Positions 43,546 to 56,919 of a stretch of DNA of 64,000 nucleotides are shown piece by piece. The DNA is from Platerodrilus igneus (taxonomy: Eukaryota > Arthropoda > Insecta > Coleoptera > Lycidae), in NCBI GenBank assembly GCA_036346225.1, contig JARFIW010001215.1, positions 8,756,501 through 8,820,500 on the forward strand, given 5' to 3'. Each line of letters begins with the position of its first letter. Position 1 is the first letter of the stretch. A program made the position numbers and the translations under genes. Under the pieces are notes generated by a model. It was not told the origin of the DNA. It saw only the letters and a program-made list of their open reading frames with translations, and did not search any database.

Positions 43546-44530
43546 CCCTGAATTGTAAAATATTAGAATAAATTTTATTTAATAGTTTAACTTACGTCTG
43601 TGTAGATCGGCTATTATTCGTTGCACAAATTTGGTACTTTCAAATTTTTACTTATACTAAATAAAAAACTTTTCACTAATTAATACTGTCACGTAAATTT
43701 CTACTGCACAATGACGTGATTCGTGCTTTGTTATAGATGAACTAAATGTTTATTCATTCCCCTTTGTATTTATAAGCCCTCCTATCAATGCTTCAATTGG
43801 TGCTCGTCGCATGTTTATTGATAATCTCCGCCTATCTCTGTAGTACCTTGGTAATTCTCAAATTCTCTGGTTTTAATTGTTGTTCCTACCATCCATCCCA
43901 CACGTAGACATTCAATATATTATAGCATCTTTGTAGAATTTTCAAATATTGCTTTTATTCTGGCACGTATTTTATATTTGTCGTTTAAAAGTCCAAAACT
44001 TATCGTACAATTAATTGTCTGGTGTTTATTTGTTATTAAAATATGTTGGTTTTCTAAACAAATGTACTATTTCTAGTCACATATTTAATGACGTATTAGA
44101 ATGCGTTTTCTTGTACATGCGTTGATATTTTCGACGAAATGATTAAATATCCAGAATGCCAATTTATCTATCTTTCCCGATAATGTATTTATATTGACGC
44201 AATTAGTTGAGTTTAAACCTTATCTTAAAACATATTACACGATGTACACATTATTATTTTTGCTAAATGGTATCGGATTATTGCAAAATGAGCTTCTTTC
44301 TTATGCATTAAATCAAATATACTATATGTACAGTGTGCTCGCAATTAAATTTTTTTAAAATAGCCGATTTACTCCTACAATAAATGGAATTATTTGGTTT
44401 TCTTAAAGTTAAAATTATTTATATCTATCCTACGTCCCCTATTACTTAATCTACCCTTAAACTACCCTCTTATCATAGCATTATATATATATATATATAT
44501 ATATAAATATATTGTTTTGAAACCTTATTA

Positions 44531-44558
44531 CGAATCGAGCCTCACGAATTGGGCGCCA
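44531..44558 (-). promoter_or_regulatory. Possible primer-binding site, tRNA-Lys type
   Basis: On the minus strand, TGGCGCCCAA is followed after two extra bases by CGTGAGGCTCGA, which continues the complement of tRNA-Lys. It may be the remnant of an LTR element on this strand. No gag follows. Confidence 0.3.
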
Positions 44559-46606
44559 AAGATTTGCTGTGCTTCTCTTGTCCGTTGAATCTCTTCTGAT
44601 AATCGCCTCTTTACTCTTTCCGCCTCGGCTGCTCACCTAGTTAAAACTTTCATCCGCATTCATAAAAAAAAACAAACACATTCCTACCACAAACATCAAC
44701 GTTAACTCTATTTACATCAATATTCATAATACATTAAAATTTCAAAATTAAATTTCAGTATAAATTTCAGCATCATAAAATTTCAAGTTCAAATTTGTCA
44801 TCATTTTAATTTTCATCCAGAATTAGAGTCCTTGTAAGAGGCCTACTAATTAAGTTAACAATATGTGCAGACCTGAGTCTGAATAAAAGGGAGCATCTCC
44901 CACCCCTTTACGTTAATTAAACAGGTTAGTCTAATTGAGCTCAAAGACAGACCCAAATTTTCATTATAATCCAAAACATAAACTTGATAAATACTCCTTT
45001 CTACTTATACAAGAAAATTTTACCTTAAAAATTCAAAATTTGTTGTTGATACAAATTTACTACTGTCCATCTTTATCAAACAAATTATAAAGATATTCAA
45101 CACACACCAAAACATCTAAGATCGAACAATAATGCATAAGTTACCTGAAGGTTAATGCACTCGTGGCTCCAATGTACATCGTCCTTGCTAATCCCACCAT
45201 TCCAACTGGGTTATGTTTACGTTCTCGGATTTCTGGCCGCCTTTAAAATTTTTCTACACCACCATTCGTCTAAAAGATTTCAGGGCTTCTCAGGAACTCA
45301 TCTATGTATATCTAAATCTTGTTTTGTGGATCCAGTCACGTTTACGAATAACATTTGATTACTAACACTCCCGAACAATAGCAATGAAATTCATACTTCT
45401 TTCACGCTATACCCAAACTGCATACTTCAATGTATTTATTTATCGTTACTAAATTTGGATAATTGGTACAGTAATACCCGCACATATAACTAAACTTTAT
45501 TACCTTTATCTATCTTCTCTAAGTGCACTAATGCATAATAACTTTTATCGTAGCACGTAATCACCATATATTCTGCTTGAAGTATCGAATATAATCAAAA
45601 ATAAAAGAGAGCTAAACTCCTATCAGCACGGGTTTATATAATGGCTCGCTTGCAAGTCAAATTTGTCTCGCGACGGACGATTTTTAGAAATTCGCATTCT
45701 ATTTTCCCTTCCGATGTCTCGGCACAATGATTCTACTGAAATTTGCACTCGTCCGAGTTGAAATCTAAGAAATTTCCAAACGCCTCGCAACACGTCCGGG
45801 AACAACTAATCAATTTTATATAGAAATTATTATGCTTCCACCTCTCATGTTTGCATTTTATTTCAACCTTACTCGCCAATCTAGTCTGCTCATTCTATCT
45901 ACAACTTGTGCTCTTGCTTTACATATTTCCCGTCATTTAACTACCAATGCATTCCCTCTCGCTTGTCTTTATACCACAAACTTGCTTTCTTACTTGCACT
46001 CATATAGCTTAAAGCTTATCGACTATCATATACATCGTTATTTTTGCAGGTGTTCTGAGTTCTAATACGCTGAAGGCTTTTACGTGTCTTTCCCACGTCG
46101 TTATAATTTCTCGATAGTTTTTGTACTTGGAAAGATTAAATTAAATACAAGTTGAACATTTTAACTCGGCTTTTTTTATAGAAAGCGTCCAGTGAACAAT
46201 TTAATCCCTTATTTTTAACGAAACGAATAAAATTTCATGCTCCATGGTTTTAATAATGCTTATCATCTAATGAAATTATTCATAACTTCCTTATACACGT
46301 TGATTATGACTATATACAAACCCTACATTCTAATTGAATGATTTAAATCTACACAGTAGGCCTTTAATTAAGCGTACTATTTTCCATAGCTCTGATATAC
46401 ACGGTGATTAACATTATCTAAACAATATAAACCCTATGTTTAAAAGTAAATGACGAATTTATCCAACATGCCTTTAAATGAAGCGTATTATTACCCAAAG
46501 TTTCCTTATACACGGTGATTAAAATTATTTAATGTCGTTAATTCATTTTCTACCCTGGTCTAAATTTGAGTATTTTCCCCCTATTTGAAATACAAATAAT
46601 CCCACT

Positions 46607-47090
46607 TTCATAAAAGTTTATTTACAGATACATCTTATTTATTTATGTGTATATATATATGTATATATATATATATATATAATATATATATAGTGTATAC
46701 TAATAATGCTACTGACGGATACAAATCAAGCTATTAGTTGTATAGCCATTAACAAAACAATAGCCCTATTATTTCACAAGTGGAGGAAACATCCACTTAC
46801 CGGTTTCGGCTTTTTTAAGCTTCGTCAGAGTAGATTAGTTTCCAACAACCCTATGAAGTAATCGAAGCTATTATACTGATATAATTTCGAAGGTTGTTGG
46901 GTTGTTAGAAACTAATCTATTCTGACGAAGCTTAAAGAAGCTGAAACCGGTAAGTGGATGTTTCCTCCCCTTGTGAAATAATGGGGCTATTGTTTTGTTA
47001 ATGGCTATACAACTAATAGCTCGATTTGTATTCGTCAGTAAGCACTTATTATTTTCATAAGAGTTTATTTACAGATACATCTTATTTATT
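46607..47090. repeat. Flanking 37-bp direct repeat around a foldback unit
   Basis: 46607-46643 and 47054-47090 are direct copies with one mismatch (TTCATAAAAG / TTCATAAGAG onward). Between them lie a (TA)n tract and the foldback element at 46711-47040. It is too long for an ordinary target duplication. Confidence 0.75.
46711..47040. repeat. Foldback / MITE-like inverted repeat
   Basis: Arms of about 140 bp (46711-46850 and 46892-47040) begin ACTGACGGATACAAATC and end in its near complement, with a 41-bp loop. Arms are about 90% complementary by eye and contain CGAAACCGGTAAGTGGATG-type sequence. No coding capacity. Confidence 0.8.
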
Positions 47091-47139
47091 ATTGTGTTTT
47101 ACACAAATTCCTATTGCGGACTGCAAATAACTTGTCTTG

Positions 47140-47140
<1 letters not shown>

Positions 47141-47192
<52 letters not shown>
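47141..47192. repeat. (TA)n microsatellite
   Basis: About 50 bp of alternating T and A. Confidence 0.95.
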
Positions 47193-47195
<3 letters not shown>

Positions 47196-50100
47196 ATGTG
47201 ATTAGAGGTCATACTGCATCGCTTCATAAACATCCAACGCCGAAAACACAAGAAAATTTAAGAAAAACCCAATTATGTAGATAATTATTTGTGTAGAAAA
47301 ACGTATTTGTGAAAACACTCGGTATATGAAGTACAGATGTATAATGCATAAAAGAATTGCGATTGAGAGTTTACATAAGTTAATGGCAAATGAATCGTGC
47401 TCTAAGGTATGAATAATGGTATTTACCATATTCAGCACGTAGGACGTTTTTCAATGTTTCTTCCACATTTTGTTATCAAAACCGCGTGTATTAATTATGC
47501 GTAAATGTGTTAATATATTATACATTTTCATTTTGGAATTAATAAAAGGATTGTAAATGCTCAATTTATGTAAAGCTGCGTGTATAATATTTTAATTTCC
47601 ATATGGAATAAGAGTTTTCATTTTACAACAAATGTACTACAAAAGCGTATTAAGTGTTAAATCGTATTTCTAAGTCCTAAGGAAAGTGTTCATTTACCGT
47701 GATATAGAACAACCAAATGCTAACATAAAACATAAAATGAATGATATAAATAGCTGAGGAGACGATATAATTCGTGAATACGATAAAATAAAGCTAAGCA
47801 CAGCAATAAAATCTGAAATATTGATAAGATAGATAAACGACATCAATTACTGTATAGCTCGTGGCCACAATCCGATAAATCTTTCAATATTGTATCACAT
47901 GCCTTCGGGAACAAACCTATTAGGAGATTCGAGAAGGAGTCGAGAAGGATCTAGATGCTGACGTCACAGAGGCTCGCTCTTATAAACCCAATAAATGTTG
48001 AGAACGCAGATAAATCCTGACTCAAACTTCACGATATTAATCATATGATATGTTACGTTGTTAAAGGAAGAGACAACAAGCACTGGTATTACTAGTAAAA
48101 ATTATTATGGAAGATATACGATTTTATACAAGTAGCGACGGAAAGGTGTTTTAAATACTCGGATGTGATTAGATTATTTGAAGTACCTAAATGGTTTCTA
48201 AATGGAAAATAATAAATTAAATAATAATTAAACTGCTGCAAGGTAAAGTTACTTAATTGGAATAAAAGCATATATGATTGGAATGATATTTTCGGTATTT
48301 AATGGTATGTTTAAAGATTTGAACGATTTAGGAAGATGGATTGACAACTACGTGCTGGACAGAGGCAACAACAAAGATTAAAATTTATAGAATAGTTGGT
48401 CAAGATTTTTTGTGTACTAGTATTTAAATTTAGAGTAGAGTGTATGTACAAGTTGATAATTTGATTAGAAGGGTTGCAAGCTCTCGGAAGTTTTTTGCCA
48501 GTATATATATGTTTAAATACAATTTTTAAGGATAGTATTAAATTATAAGACTTATTTTGATGAATTGTCTACATAATAAAATTTAATTAGGGAGTTATTC
48601 CTGAATAAAAATTAGGATACTAGGATTTGTGAGTGCTCATCCTAGTTATAACAGAGACCTTTTGACTCTATTTTAGTATAAGTGAATGATTATTCAGAAG
48701 GAATTGTACATATTTAAAGAAAATGCCTAAATACATCAATTTTAGATTGTAAATTGACATTTTGCAACGAAAAAATTTGATGCCTACATTGAACCTCCTT
48801 CGAGTAACTGTTAGAACCTTCAACTTTTTAATAAAAAATATGGACTTGTGATATATAGTTTGAAAGGTCTTTTCATTCTCTATTCAAAAATATTATTGTT
48901 TTTACATTAATTGCAAATTTAACATAAAAAATTAAATCATCTGATTACCGAAATTTGCTACATCGCACTTAAAAACTAATAACTAATACTGTTTATGTGT
49001 TCATAAATTAAAAACCAAAAAAAACATGAAGGTCAATGAAGTAGATGTTCTAAATGCTTATCGCAAAGATCTTGGCAACATCCTAATCTTAAATAAAAAT
49101 ATCTTTTAGAGAAGATGTATTGGAGCAAGTTGAAGTCTAAAAACACGATTTAAAAATCAACGTCCTGGAGCTAACTGGCTTATTTCTTTCAGGGAGAAGC
49201 ATTGACTCTCTAATAAGAAACTAGACGGTATAGAGAACTGTACGTGTGACTAGGTCAACCCATAGGTTGTTCATGAAATTGACCGAAATGGTGAAACAGC
49301 CGGAACAAATTTATATCTGTAATAAACATCGTTTTGCCAGGACACGTCTAAAGCAAGGCTTGTAGGAGCTATTAATGTGCAGAGTCGGTATGAAATTAGT
49401 TCATCTAGAAGGGAAAATACAAGAGCATCGTTGTGTGTCTGCAGATGGAAAAATGATTGCACTACTTTGCATGTTTAACTGTAAATATTTAATTAAAAAT
49501 TGTGCATATCAGCAAGTAGCAACAGAAACAGCTGCAGCTGCACCAGAAAGAGGATGGATGAAGTCACGATTGTTTTTAAATTAATACAAAGATGTCTTTT
49601 TAAAATCATTGGCACAGAAAGACCAATTGTTGATTTATGATAGACCGTTAATCAAAACGGCACAAGAAAACGAGGTTACAATAATGAAATGAACGCCTCA
49701 TACTACACACGTGTAGAGTTGCCTTCAGGAGCTTAAGACAAAAGTGAGATACAAATCTCTGCAAATAGCAACGATGAAATCCACCAAAGAAGATTTCAAA
49801 GCCAGAATTTATTGCCATATTTATTGATGCTGCTTATAGCATTTCTTGCGAAAACATCAGCAATGGATTTAAATCTACACAATCCTGAGATAAAGGGGTA
49901 CAAGAAAGGGGTCATTTCAGTGTCTCTTCTTCAATTTCAAAAATTTTTTCAGTACAAAATAAATCTTTTACTAACCGAGGTTTTATAGGTAGCATTAACA
50001 GCTGGGCAGCCATTGGTCCTTAAACCTTTGGCTAATAAGCAATCAACAACTGATCCGTCATCATCAACAGCAGGACAATCAATAGCACCTGAAAAACAAC

Positions 50101-50954
50101 CAACTATCGACAGCTGAGCAAACACTTACAGATGAACTGCCTTCGATGGATGACCAATCACTAACAGCTGAGCAGCAAATGATATCGAACCAACTACCAA
50201 CTGCTGTAAAGCCAGCAATATCTGAGAAACCATCAGTCTTTGATTTCTTGAATGAGCAATCACTAACAGGTGAGCAGTCATCAACAGCCGATCAACCACC
50301 AAAATGTAAGCATAATAACTTTAGAAATCTGCTTTGAGATGTTCTAAAAAATGATAATTAAAAACACGAAAACGCGAAAACGAAAAATGCTTCTTATTAA
50401 CTGTGAAATTATAACAACAAACCAGTACCTAAAGATGAAAGAAACAGAAGAAAGGTAAAAGAAAAACGTGTTGAAAGAAAATACGGAAAGGTATGAAAAG
50501 GGAGCTACGTACAATGAAAAGGAAGGAGAAAAAATTATAAAAAGAAAGAAAATCACACTTCTACTGACGAAAAAGGTAGTGACGCTTACTTTGTACAAGA
50601 CAATGATGCATACTGTAACTTTAGTTTCTCAGAAGCAGATGAAGAAGATCAAAAAAATTATTTTTAGTCTGACGACTTCGTTGTGGTAAAAGGGTTTAAA
50701 AAAAGCATACAACTAGATATATGTAGCAAAAATTTCGAGGAAACAAAATAACGGTTGTTAAATTTTTCATTGCATCGGCTAAAACGTGCTTTTAAAAATT
50801 AAACATTAGGTAGTATTAAAATTACATACAACAAATACGAGGATAACCTCAACGTTAATTCAAATACTAGCATAAAACATAAAAAAATAACATTAAATAA
50901 TTACTTAAGCTTCATGCAATCAGATAACTTAAAAATAGGATGTAACTAAAAACA
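47193..50954. other. Non-coding stretch with a weak coding-like patch
   Basis: No supportable gene. Around 49980-50337 the plus strand has a repetitive Ser/Thr/Gln-rich reading (SLTAEQQ, SLTGEQSSTADQPP) with stops before it. About 49725-49790 reads LQELKTKVRYKSLQ. Together they could be a remnant of a transposase-derived protein with a repetitive linker, but the evidence is thin. Confidence 0.35.
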
Positions 50955-51215
50955 CTACATTTAATAAAACCGCCAAGTGAAGCTTTTCGACCTTCCATTT
51001 TTGAAATCTAAAAATTAAGTCTAAAGACGCTGGTTAAAAGCTGGTCAACAAAATTGATCGCCCCTACCACGGTAAATTCTGACGTCACGGAGTGCGTTCA
51101 GAAACCTGGAAGTGGTTATTGTGCTGTTCAAAAATACTTTCGAATATCGAAATATACACTATAACATTTGCAATGAGGATCGACCTACGAAATAGTACGG
51201 ATCACTACAACCTTA
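50955..51215. repeat. Dispersed repeat, copy 2
   Basis: Homologous to 20370-20640 in the same orientation. Confidence 0.55.
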
Positions 51216-52858
51216 TTGACCAAATTTAAGAATTTGTTGACCTTGAGCAGCAAGTCTGCTCAATAGGTTGTATTATATACAACAATTTATAGATCAATTT
51301 CAAGTACTTGGTACCGATTTAGAACATGTTCTAATTCTTCATCAATTTTCTGGCTATTCTCTAATAACTTTTAAGCTGAATTCCAACCTATAGAGTGTTC
51401 ACTACCTTGTTTATTTTTATAATAATTAAGAGTTTGAGTATTTATTGTTTGGTGATTTTGAGGATTACTTAAGGTAGTGTAATTTTGCTATCTTTAATTT
51501 ATATAAATCACGTCAAAAGTCTGTATAAGGTATGTAAATATAAAGTAAACATGAAAAAACGGTTGCCGCTTTTAAAATAACTAGTAAACAGTTAATAAAT
51601 TGTGTATGTAAAACTTTTCAGTTCTACTTATTATTTTAGTTCCTCAAATTGATCAATAAATTTTTGTGCGTAAATCTGTTATTACATTTTTCTTAGTATA
51701 TACTTTGATTATCCACCACTTAATAGAAAAGCAATAAATATTTTCTTGTAAACTAAATAAAGCCAATATTTAATTGTATCCAACCCCATACAGTTTTTGT
51801 TTTATCCATATTTAGCTCTTACATTTGGTTATGGTAATAACTTTATTTGTCGATAATTGTGCACAGTATTACATAAACAGAGTTAATAACCAGTGTATTA
51901 GTAAAAGATTAAAAATCTTAAAGCAGTTCACTATTTTTATCGAATCTGCCATTAAACCTAACCTCAAACATTTCAGCTGATGTGTTATTGACAGCTGGGA
52001 CCTTTGACGATTTGATGGCAGCCAAGATTTGATGTGGCGCGTTACACTCGTTTTTAAAACAAGCCATTTTTCTAGAAGAAAACGTAAAATCTCACCCACA
52101 GTTCAACTTTTTATTTAAGCAAATATAATTGAAGATATGTACGTGTTGTTATAAATTAAGTACTACTTAATTTTTTTTTGTTTTTAACATTATAGTTATT
52201 TTACGGACAACGCACAATTATACCAAATAATATAAAATATAAGAAAATTACAAGATTTGTTCATAAATTAATAAACACTCGATTCTATAGACAACAATAT
52301 ATGCTTAATAATAAATTCGTTTTATGTATCATGATCAATCTATAATTTAAATAGGTTATGAAAAGCAATCATACACTTCATATAAGAAAAAACAATGTAT
52401 CTCCTTTTACAAACACCTGGCTAGCTTATCTACAATTTTAAGAAAAAATACGCGTCCTTGTTTAAATGAAAATTACTGTTAAATTGAAAAAGCAACTTAG
52501 AAATTCTATACTTCACTTAAGTATACTAAAATTTGCTACGTCTTCCTTCCGACAGTGTATTAAACCTTACGGCCTTTTATTTCATTACTCCTTCGCATAG
52601 ATTCTGCTTTCGATACTCAAACACCACACTGTATATTAGAACTTACTTCAATAAGTACGCTTTATTACAATTCCATTTAAACTTATTTGCTGCGAAATGG
52701 AAAGTTCTTCTATAATTTAAATAAATTGGTACCTTGTTTTAAGTATTCGTCGGCTTGATACATATTACTATAGAGTATAATTAATTCTTGTAATACACAA
52801 ACCTAAAACTCGTTGAAATAATAGATCACACTTTTCTGATAAAGTTTGTTTCGAGTTT
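51216..52858. other. Non-coding stretch
   Basis: AT-rich; no gene or repeat recognised before the target duplication of copy C. Confidence 0.5.
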
Positions 52859-52862
52859 CTAT

Positions 52863-53384
52863 TGTAACGCGCTACTCCTACCGCGTTTCTTTAATTTAAA
52901 ACAAGTAATAATAATGGTCTTTATTGCTCACTGTTCACAAGTCTAATTAACAGTATATGCCTTATTCATAGATGTTTTCAGTCCACTCAACAATGAAGCA
53001 CTATTACACTAATGAATTTACAAGTACTAATATCTTCTTAAATTAACTCCTTTACCATAAGTTCATTAACAACACTAACACAACTATTTGTTTATACACT
53101 TCTATTTATTTATGTATACTGCAAGTTGCATGCACATTAGACACAGCATATCATTTATGTATATATTCTAAAAACTCAACTACGTTTACTTTACAACGAC
53201 ATAATTTATATTAGACATTCAAGAATAGACTAACTCTTACATTCATAAGCGGCCTTATATATACCCTGCATTAAGATATGACTCATTATCTAGAACTTTG
53301 TAGAAGGATTCTCGAATGCTGAAGAATACGCTGTGCCCCGGGCGTTTGTATGTTTGACGGGTTGCCTAATAGTGGATCGCAACA
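52863..53384 (-). repeat. 3' LTR of gypsy copy C
   Basis: 522 bp; no difference from the 5' LTR seen by eye, implying very recent insertion or gene conversion. Confidence 0.95.
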
Positions 53385-53397
53385 CTGCCCCCTCTTT
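53385..53397 (-). promoter_or_regulatory. Polypurine tract of copy C
   Basis: Minus strand AAAGAGGGGGCAG, identical to A and B. Confidence 0.85.
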
Positions 53398-53398
53398 A

Positions 53399-53554
53399 AA
53401 ACCGTTACGTCTCGTAACTGTAAATCCATCTTGACGCCAATTCGATGACTGGTGACGGTATCGGCAGCTATCTCCTCTGGTGCATCCACCGCGTCGTTGG
53501 AAGTAACAGTCAACACTCTTTTCATGGTCTTGGTAGGCAACCGGTTGATAACAA
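53399..53554 (-). pseudogene. CCCH zinc finger of copy C
   Basis: The open frame 53619-53290 includes TNVQVLVCCYQPV (last macrodomain strand) and then the CCCH finger at 53508-53452. Here the finger and the macrodomain end share one frame, which supports the finger being the natural continuation of the macrodomain. Confidence 0.75.
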
Positions 53555-54065
53555 CAAACAAGAACCTGGACGTTGGTTCCTGGAAAACTACTTCTAGCAT
53601 ATTTCGGACTATCCTCCAATCCAAGCGATCCAGTCCACAGCCCATCTTGGGCACCGCTAGTCTCGTTACTCCATTTTCCATCATCTGCGCCTTAAGATTT
53701 AGCAAAGCCTCCCATAGATGTCCATAACTAGGTCTTTGCCATGAAGAATTTTGGTGACCAGATAGTAAACATAACGATTGTTATCTTGAAGAACTAAAGC
53801 TTTTCCTACAGTTGGCTGCTGTTGTACTAATTCATCTACACGTCCAAACTTTTCTTGAAAACAACAGCTATTCCCCTTGACATTGCCAAATCTTGAGCTA
53901 CGCAATGTGCAAGGGAATACTCTTCTGGTGCTCTAAACAGATCTTGCTGTTTTTCAACAACAACGCCAAATCTCGCCTTAGCGGAACCACCATATGCTGC
54001 CATAAAGCTCTCAAAATCTACATTTGGCTCATGATTAATAACTTGTCGAACACCATCATCATTAT
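53555..54065 (-). pseudogene. TARG1-like macrodomain of gypsy copy C
   Basis: The open frame 54534-53836 runs from the integrase C-terminus straight into the macrodomain start (QDLFRAPEEYSLAHC, then AMSRGIAVVFKK), proving that in this copy the two are one polypeptide. The frame is then lost because an A run is one base shorter than in copy B. The rest of the domain follows in two more frames (YVYYLVTK near 53775, GCGLDRLDW near 53630 in the 139-codon frame). Predicted catalytic Lys and Asp are both retained. Confidence 0.87.
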
Positions 54066-54069
54066 TCGA

Positions 54070-55429
54070 GTCTTCCTGGTTGTTGCCAGCGTAGGATGTT
54101 AAACGGTCAAAGTGTACCACTTTCGGTTTACCACGGGGGGATCTTCTGATCCGGTACACTACATCATTAATCCTTTTTAACACTTCGTACGGCCCTTCCC
54201 ATTGTCTTTGTAGTTTTGGCGACAATCCACGTTTTCTTTGTGGATTGTACAACCACACTAAATCTCCAGGTTGATAACCACCTTCTTGCGCTCTCGTGTC
54301 ATATTGTGATTTCATTCGATCGCTTGCTGCCTGTATATTCTTTCGGACGTTTTCGTGAATACTATTTGATCTTTCACGAAGCTTACTAACGTAATCTTCA
54401 CCTGCGATCTCTTCTCCAGGTTTAAATCCAAACTGAAGATCACATGGTAGCCGCAATTCACGTCCTAGCATTACGCAAGCGGGCGAGTATCCTGTGCTGT
54501 CATGTACCGAAGATCGGTACGCCAGTAGGAACAAATGTAAATATTGGTCCCAGTCTCGTTGATGTTCAGAGACAACTTTGGTCAGGTACTTCCTAACGTC
54601 CTGTTCATTCTTTCAACCATTCCATCCGATTGGGGATGAAGTGGCGTGGTTCTAGTCTTCCTGATTCCAAGGTGCTTGCAGACGTTTTGAAACAACGCCG
54701 ATTCGAAGTTTCGACCTTGATCGGAGTGTAATTCCAACGGAACTCCAAAACGACAAAACAACTCCTGACTAGTACATCTGCCACCGTCTCGGCTTCTTGG
54801 TTAGGTATAGCATATGCCTCCGGCCATTTGGTAAAATAATCCATCGCAACCAAGATGTATTTATTTCCTTTCTCTGATTCAGGAAACGGACCAGCTATAT
54901 CAATGGCTACCCTCTCAAAAGGATTCCCGACGTTATACTGTCTCATTGGGGCTTTCCGTTTTGTGACCGGGCCATTTGCAGAGGCACACAATTCACATTT
55001 CCGGCACCACTCCTTCACATCTTCTTTGCAGTTCACCCAATAAAATCTTTCTCTCACTCTTTCGAGAGTTCTTTTCACGCCAAAGTGCCCTCCGGAAATA
55101 CCATCGTGCAAGTGCTGCAACACCTCCGGCACTCTGCTTCTTGGCACTATCACTTGAAGTCTCTCAGTGCCATCTTCAAATTCCAGGCGTCGTTTCAAGA
55201 TTCTATTTTCCATCATCAAGGAGTCCCACTGTGCCCAGTATGCCTTCAGGCTCCTACTTGAAATACTAATTTCTTCCCAAGCTGGCCGTTGTCCTCTATT
55301 TTCCACTCAATAATACGTCCCAATTCGGCGTCATTCTCCTGGTCTTCTCGTATTCTTTCGAGTTGCCAAGTATCATCGGTTACCGTCATTCTATGGATGA
55401 CACTTATTTTCTCTTCCATCTTGGAGCAA
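54070..55429 (-). pseudogene. Integrase of copy C
   Basis: Zinc-binding region (HLHDGISGGHFG, CRKCELC) and the first Asp (AIDIAGPFP) are in the frame 55306-54605. The second and third acids fall in another frame because of the break near 54770 that A and B also have. The C-terminal region (LLAYRSSVHDSTGYSP, GDLVWLYNP, VVYRIRRSP, KVVHFDRL) is intact in the frame 54534-53836 and leads into the macrodomain. Confidence 0.82.
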
Positions 55430-56919
55430 TGATTGCAGTCCATCGGACAAGGTCTCCTTGATAGAGCGTCTGCATTCCGATGGCTAGTTCCTACACGATG
55501 TTCTGTATCAAAGTCATATTCCTGCAGCCGCTCTATCCACCTTGCCACTTGCCCTTCAGGATTTCGAAACTGCAATAACCATTTCAGTGCAGCATGGTCT
55601 GTTCTCAACAGGAATTTACGGCCGTATAAGTACTTATAAAAGTGCTCTACGGATTTGACGACGGCCAACAGCTCCTTCTTGTCACACAATAGTTCCTTTC
55701 TGGCCGCGACAAGACCTTGCTGAAATACCCAATAACTTTTTCTTGTCCGTCCTGCACTTGAGAAAGAACGCCTCCTATAGCTGTGTTACTGGCATCGGTA
55801 TCCAACACAAATTTTCCCTCCATCCGTGGATAACTCAAAATTGGTGCTGTAACTAGTAGCCGTTTCAGTTGTTCAAATGCTCTGTGGCAGTCGTCATTCC
55901 AATCATATTCTTGTCCATCTTCGGTTAATTTTGTTAACGGTTTGGCAATGTTCGCAAACCCAAGTATAAAACGTCGGTAATATGTGCACAATCCTAGAAA
56001 ACTGCGTAGTTGGTGTATATCTGCTGGTGTAGGCCACTCCTGTACCGTTTTTATTTTGTCAGGGTCAGCTCTTATTCCGGTCTCCGAAACGACATGTCCT
56101 AGGTATTTCACCTCTTTTCCAAACAGGTGACACTTCTTGGGGCTCAATGTAAGGTTTGCCCCTTAATCTCTGGAATATCTCCTCTAGGTTCTTAAGATGT
56201 TCTTCGAAAGACCGACCTAACACTATCACGTCGTCCAGGTACACCAGACATGTCTTCCAGGACAGTCCACGCAGTACCGACTCCATCAATCGTTCAAAAG
56301 TAGCAGGAGCATTGCATAATCCAAATGGCATGACCTTGAACTGCCATAATCCAGTTCCAATTGTAAAGGCAGTCTTTTCTTTATCGTTTGGCTCCAAGCC
56401 TACCTGCCAGTATCCGCATGTCAAGTCCAAGGTCAAAACCATTTAGATCCGGATAGAGTATCTAAGGTGTCATCAATTCTGGGCAAAGGATAGCTGTCTT
56501 TCTTTGTCACATTATTAAGCCGCCGGTAGTCTACACAAAACCTTGTCGACCCGTCCTTTTTCTTGACAAGCACTACCGGGGATGCCCATGGACTATTCGA
56601 GGGTTCAATCACTCCCTGTTCTTCCATATCGGTGATAATTTGCTCAGCTTTCTTACGTTTTGCCAAAGGAAGCCGCCTGGGGTGTTGTCTTATCGGTTGC
56701 GCATCTCCAGTATTGATCTTGTGTTGCACAACATTCGTCCTTCCTTTCTCACTATCATCCAGTGCAAACACACCTCGATATCGTCCGACCAGTTCTTTTA
56801 CCTTGCCCAGTTGGTCGCCATTTAATCCTTGACACGAGGGTATTAACATATCCAGCAATTTCTGTGAGCAACCGTTGGTTGGTTTATTTTTCGTGTCGTC
56901 CACACAACGTTTAATATGA
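55430..56919 (-). pseudogene. Reverse transcriptase and RNase H of copy C
   Basis: The N-terminal part of the polymerase ([28 protein letters not shown]) is in one frame with protease. Breaks follow near 56436 (one base missing after a T run, where CGYWQV restarts), near 56150 and near 55676 (shared with B). The catalytic YLDD is at 56230-56241. RNase H acids in DTDASN, KKELLA and RTDHAAL are present. Confidence 0.85.

Larger units (their letters stand above)
42732..46606. other. Non-coding stretch with minor repeats
   Basis: No supportable gene in 3.9 kb. It contains a degenerate tandem repeat at 43425-43545 and a (TA)n tract at about 44482-44505. The reverse complement of a tRNA-Lys-like primer site lies at 44531-44558. 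Confidence 0.5.

Noticed and set aside
45623..46065. Short frames at 45623-45805 and 45832-46065
   Set aside because: Random composition, opposite strands side by side, no conserved motif.
50146..50337. 63-codon Ser/Thr/Gln-rich frame as a gene
   Set aside because: It is short, repetitive and preceded by stops in the same repetitive context; at most a remnant.
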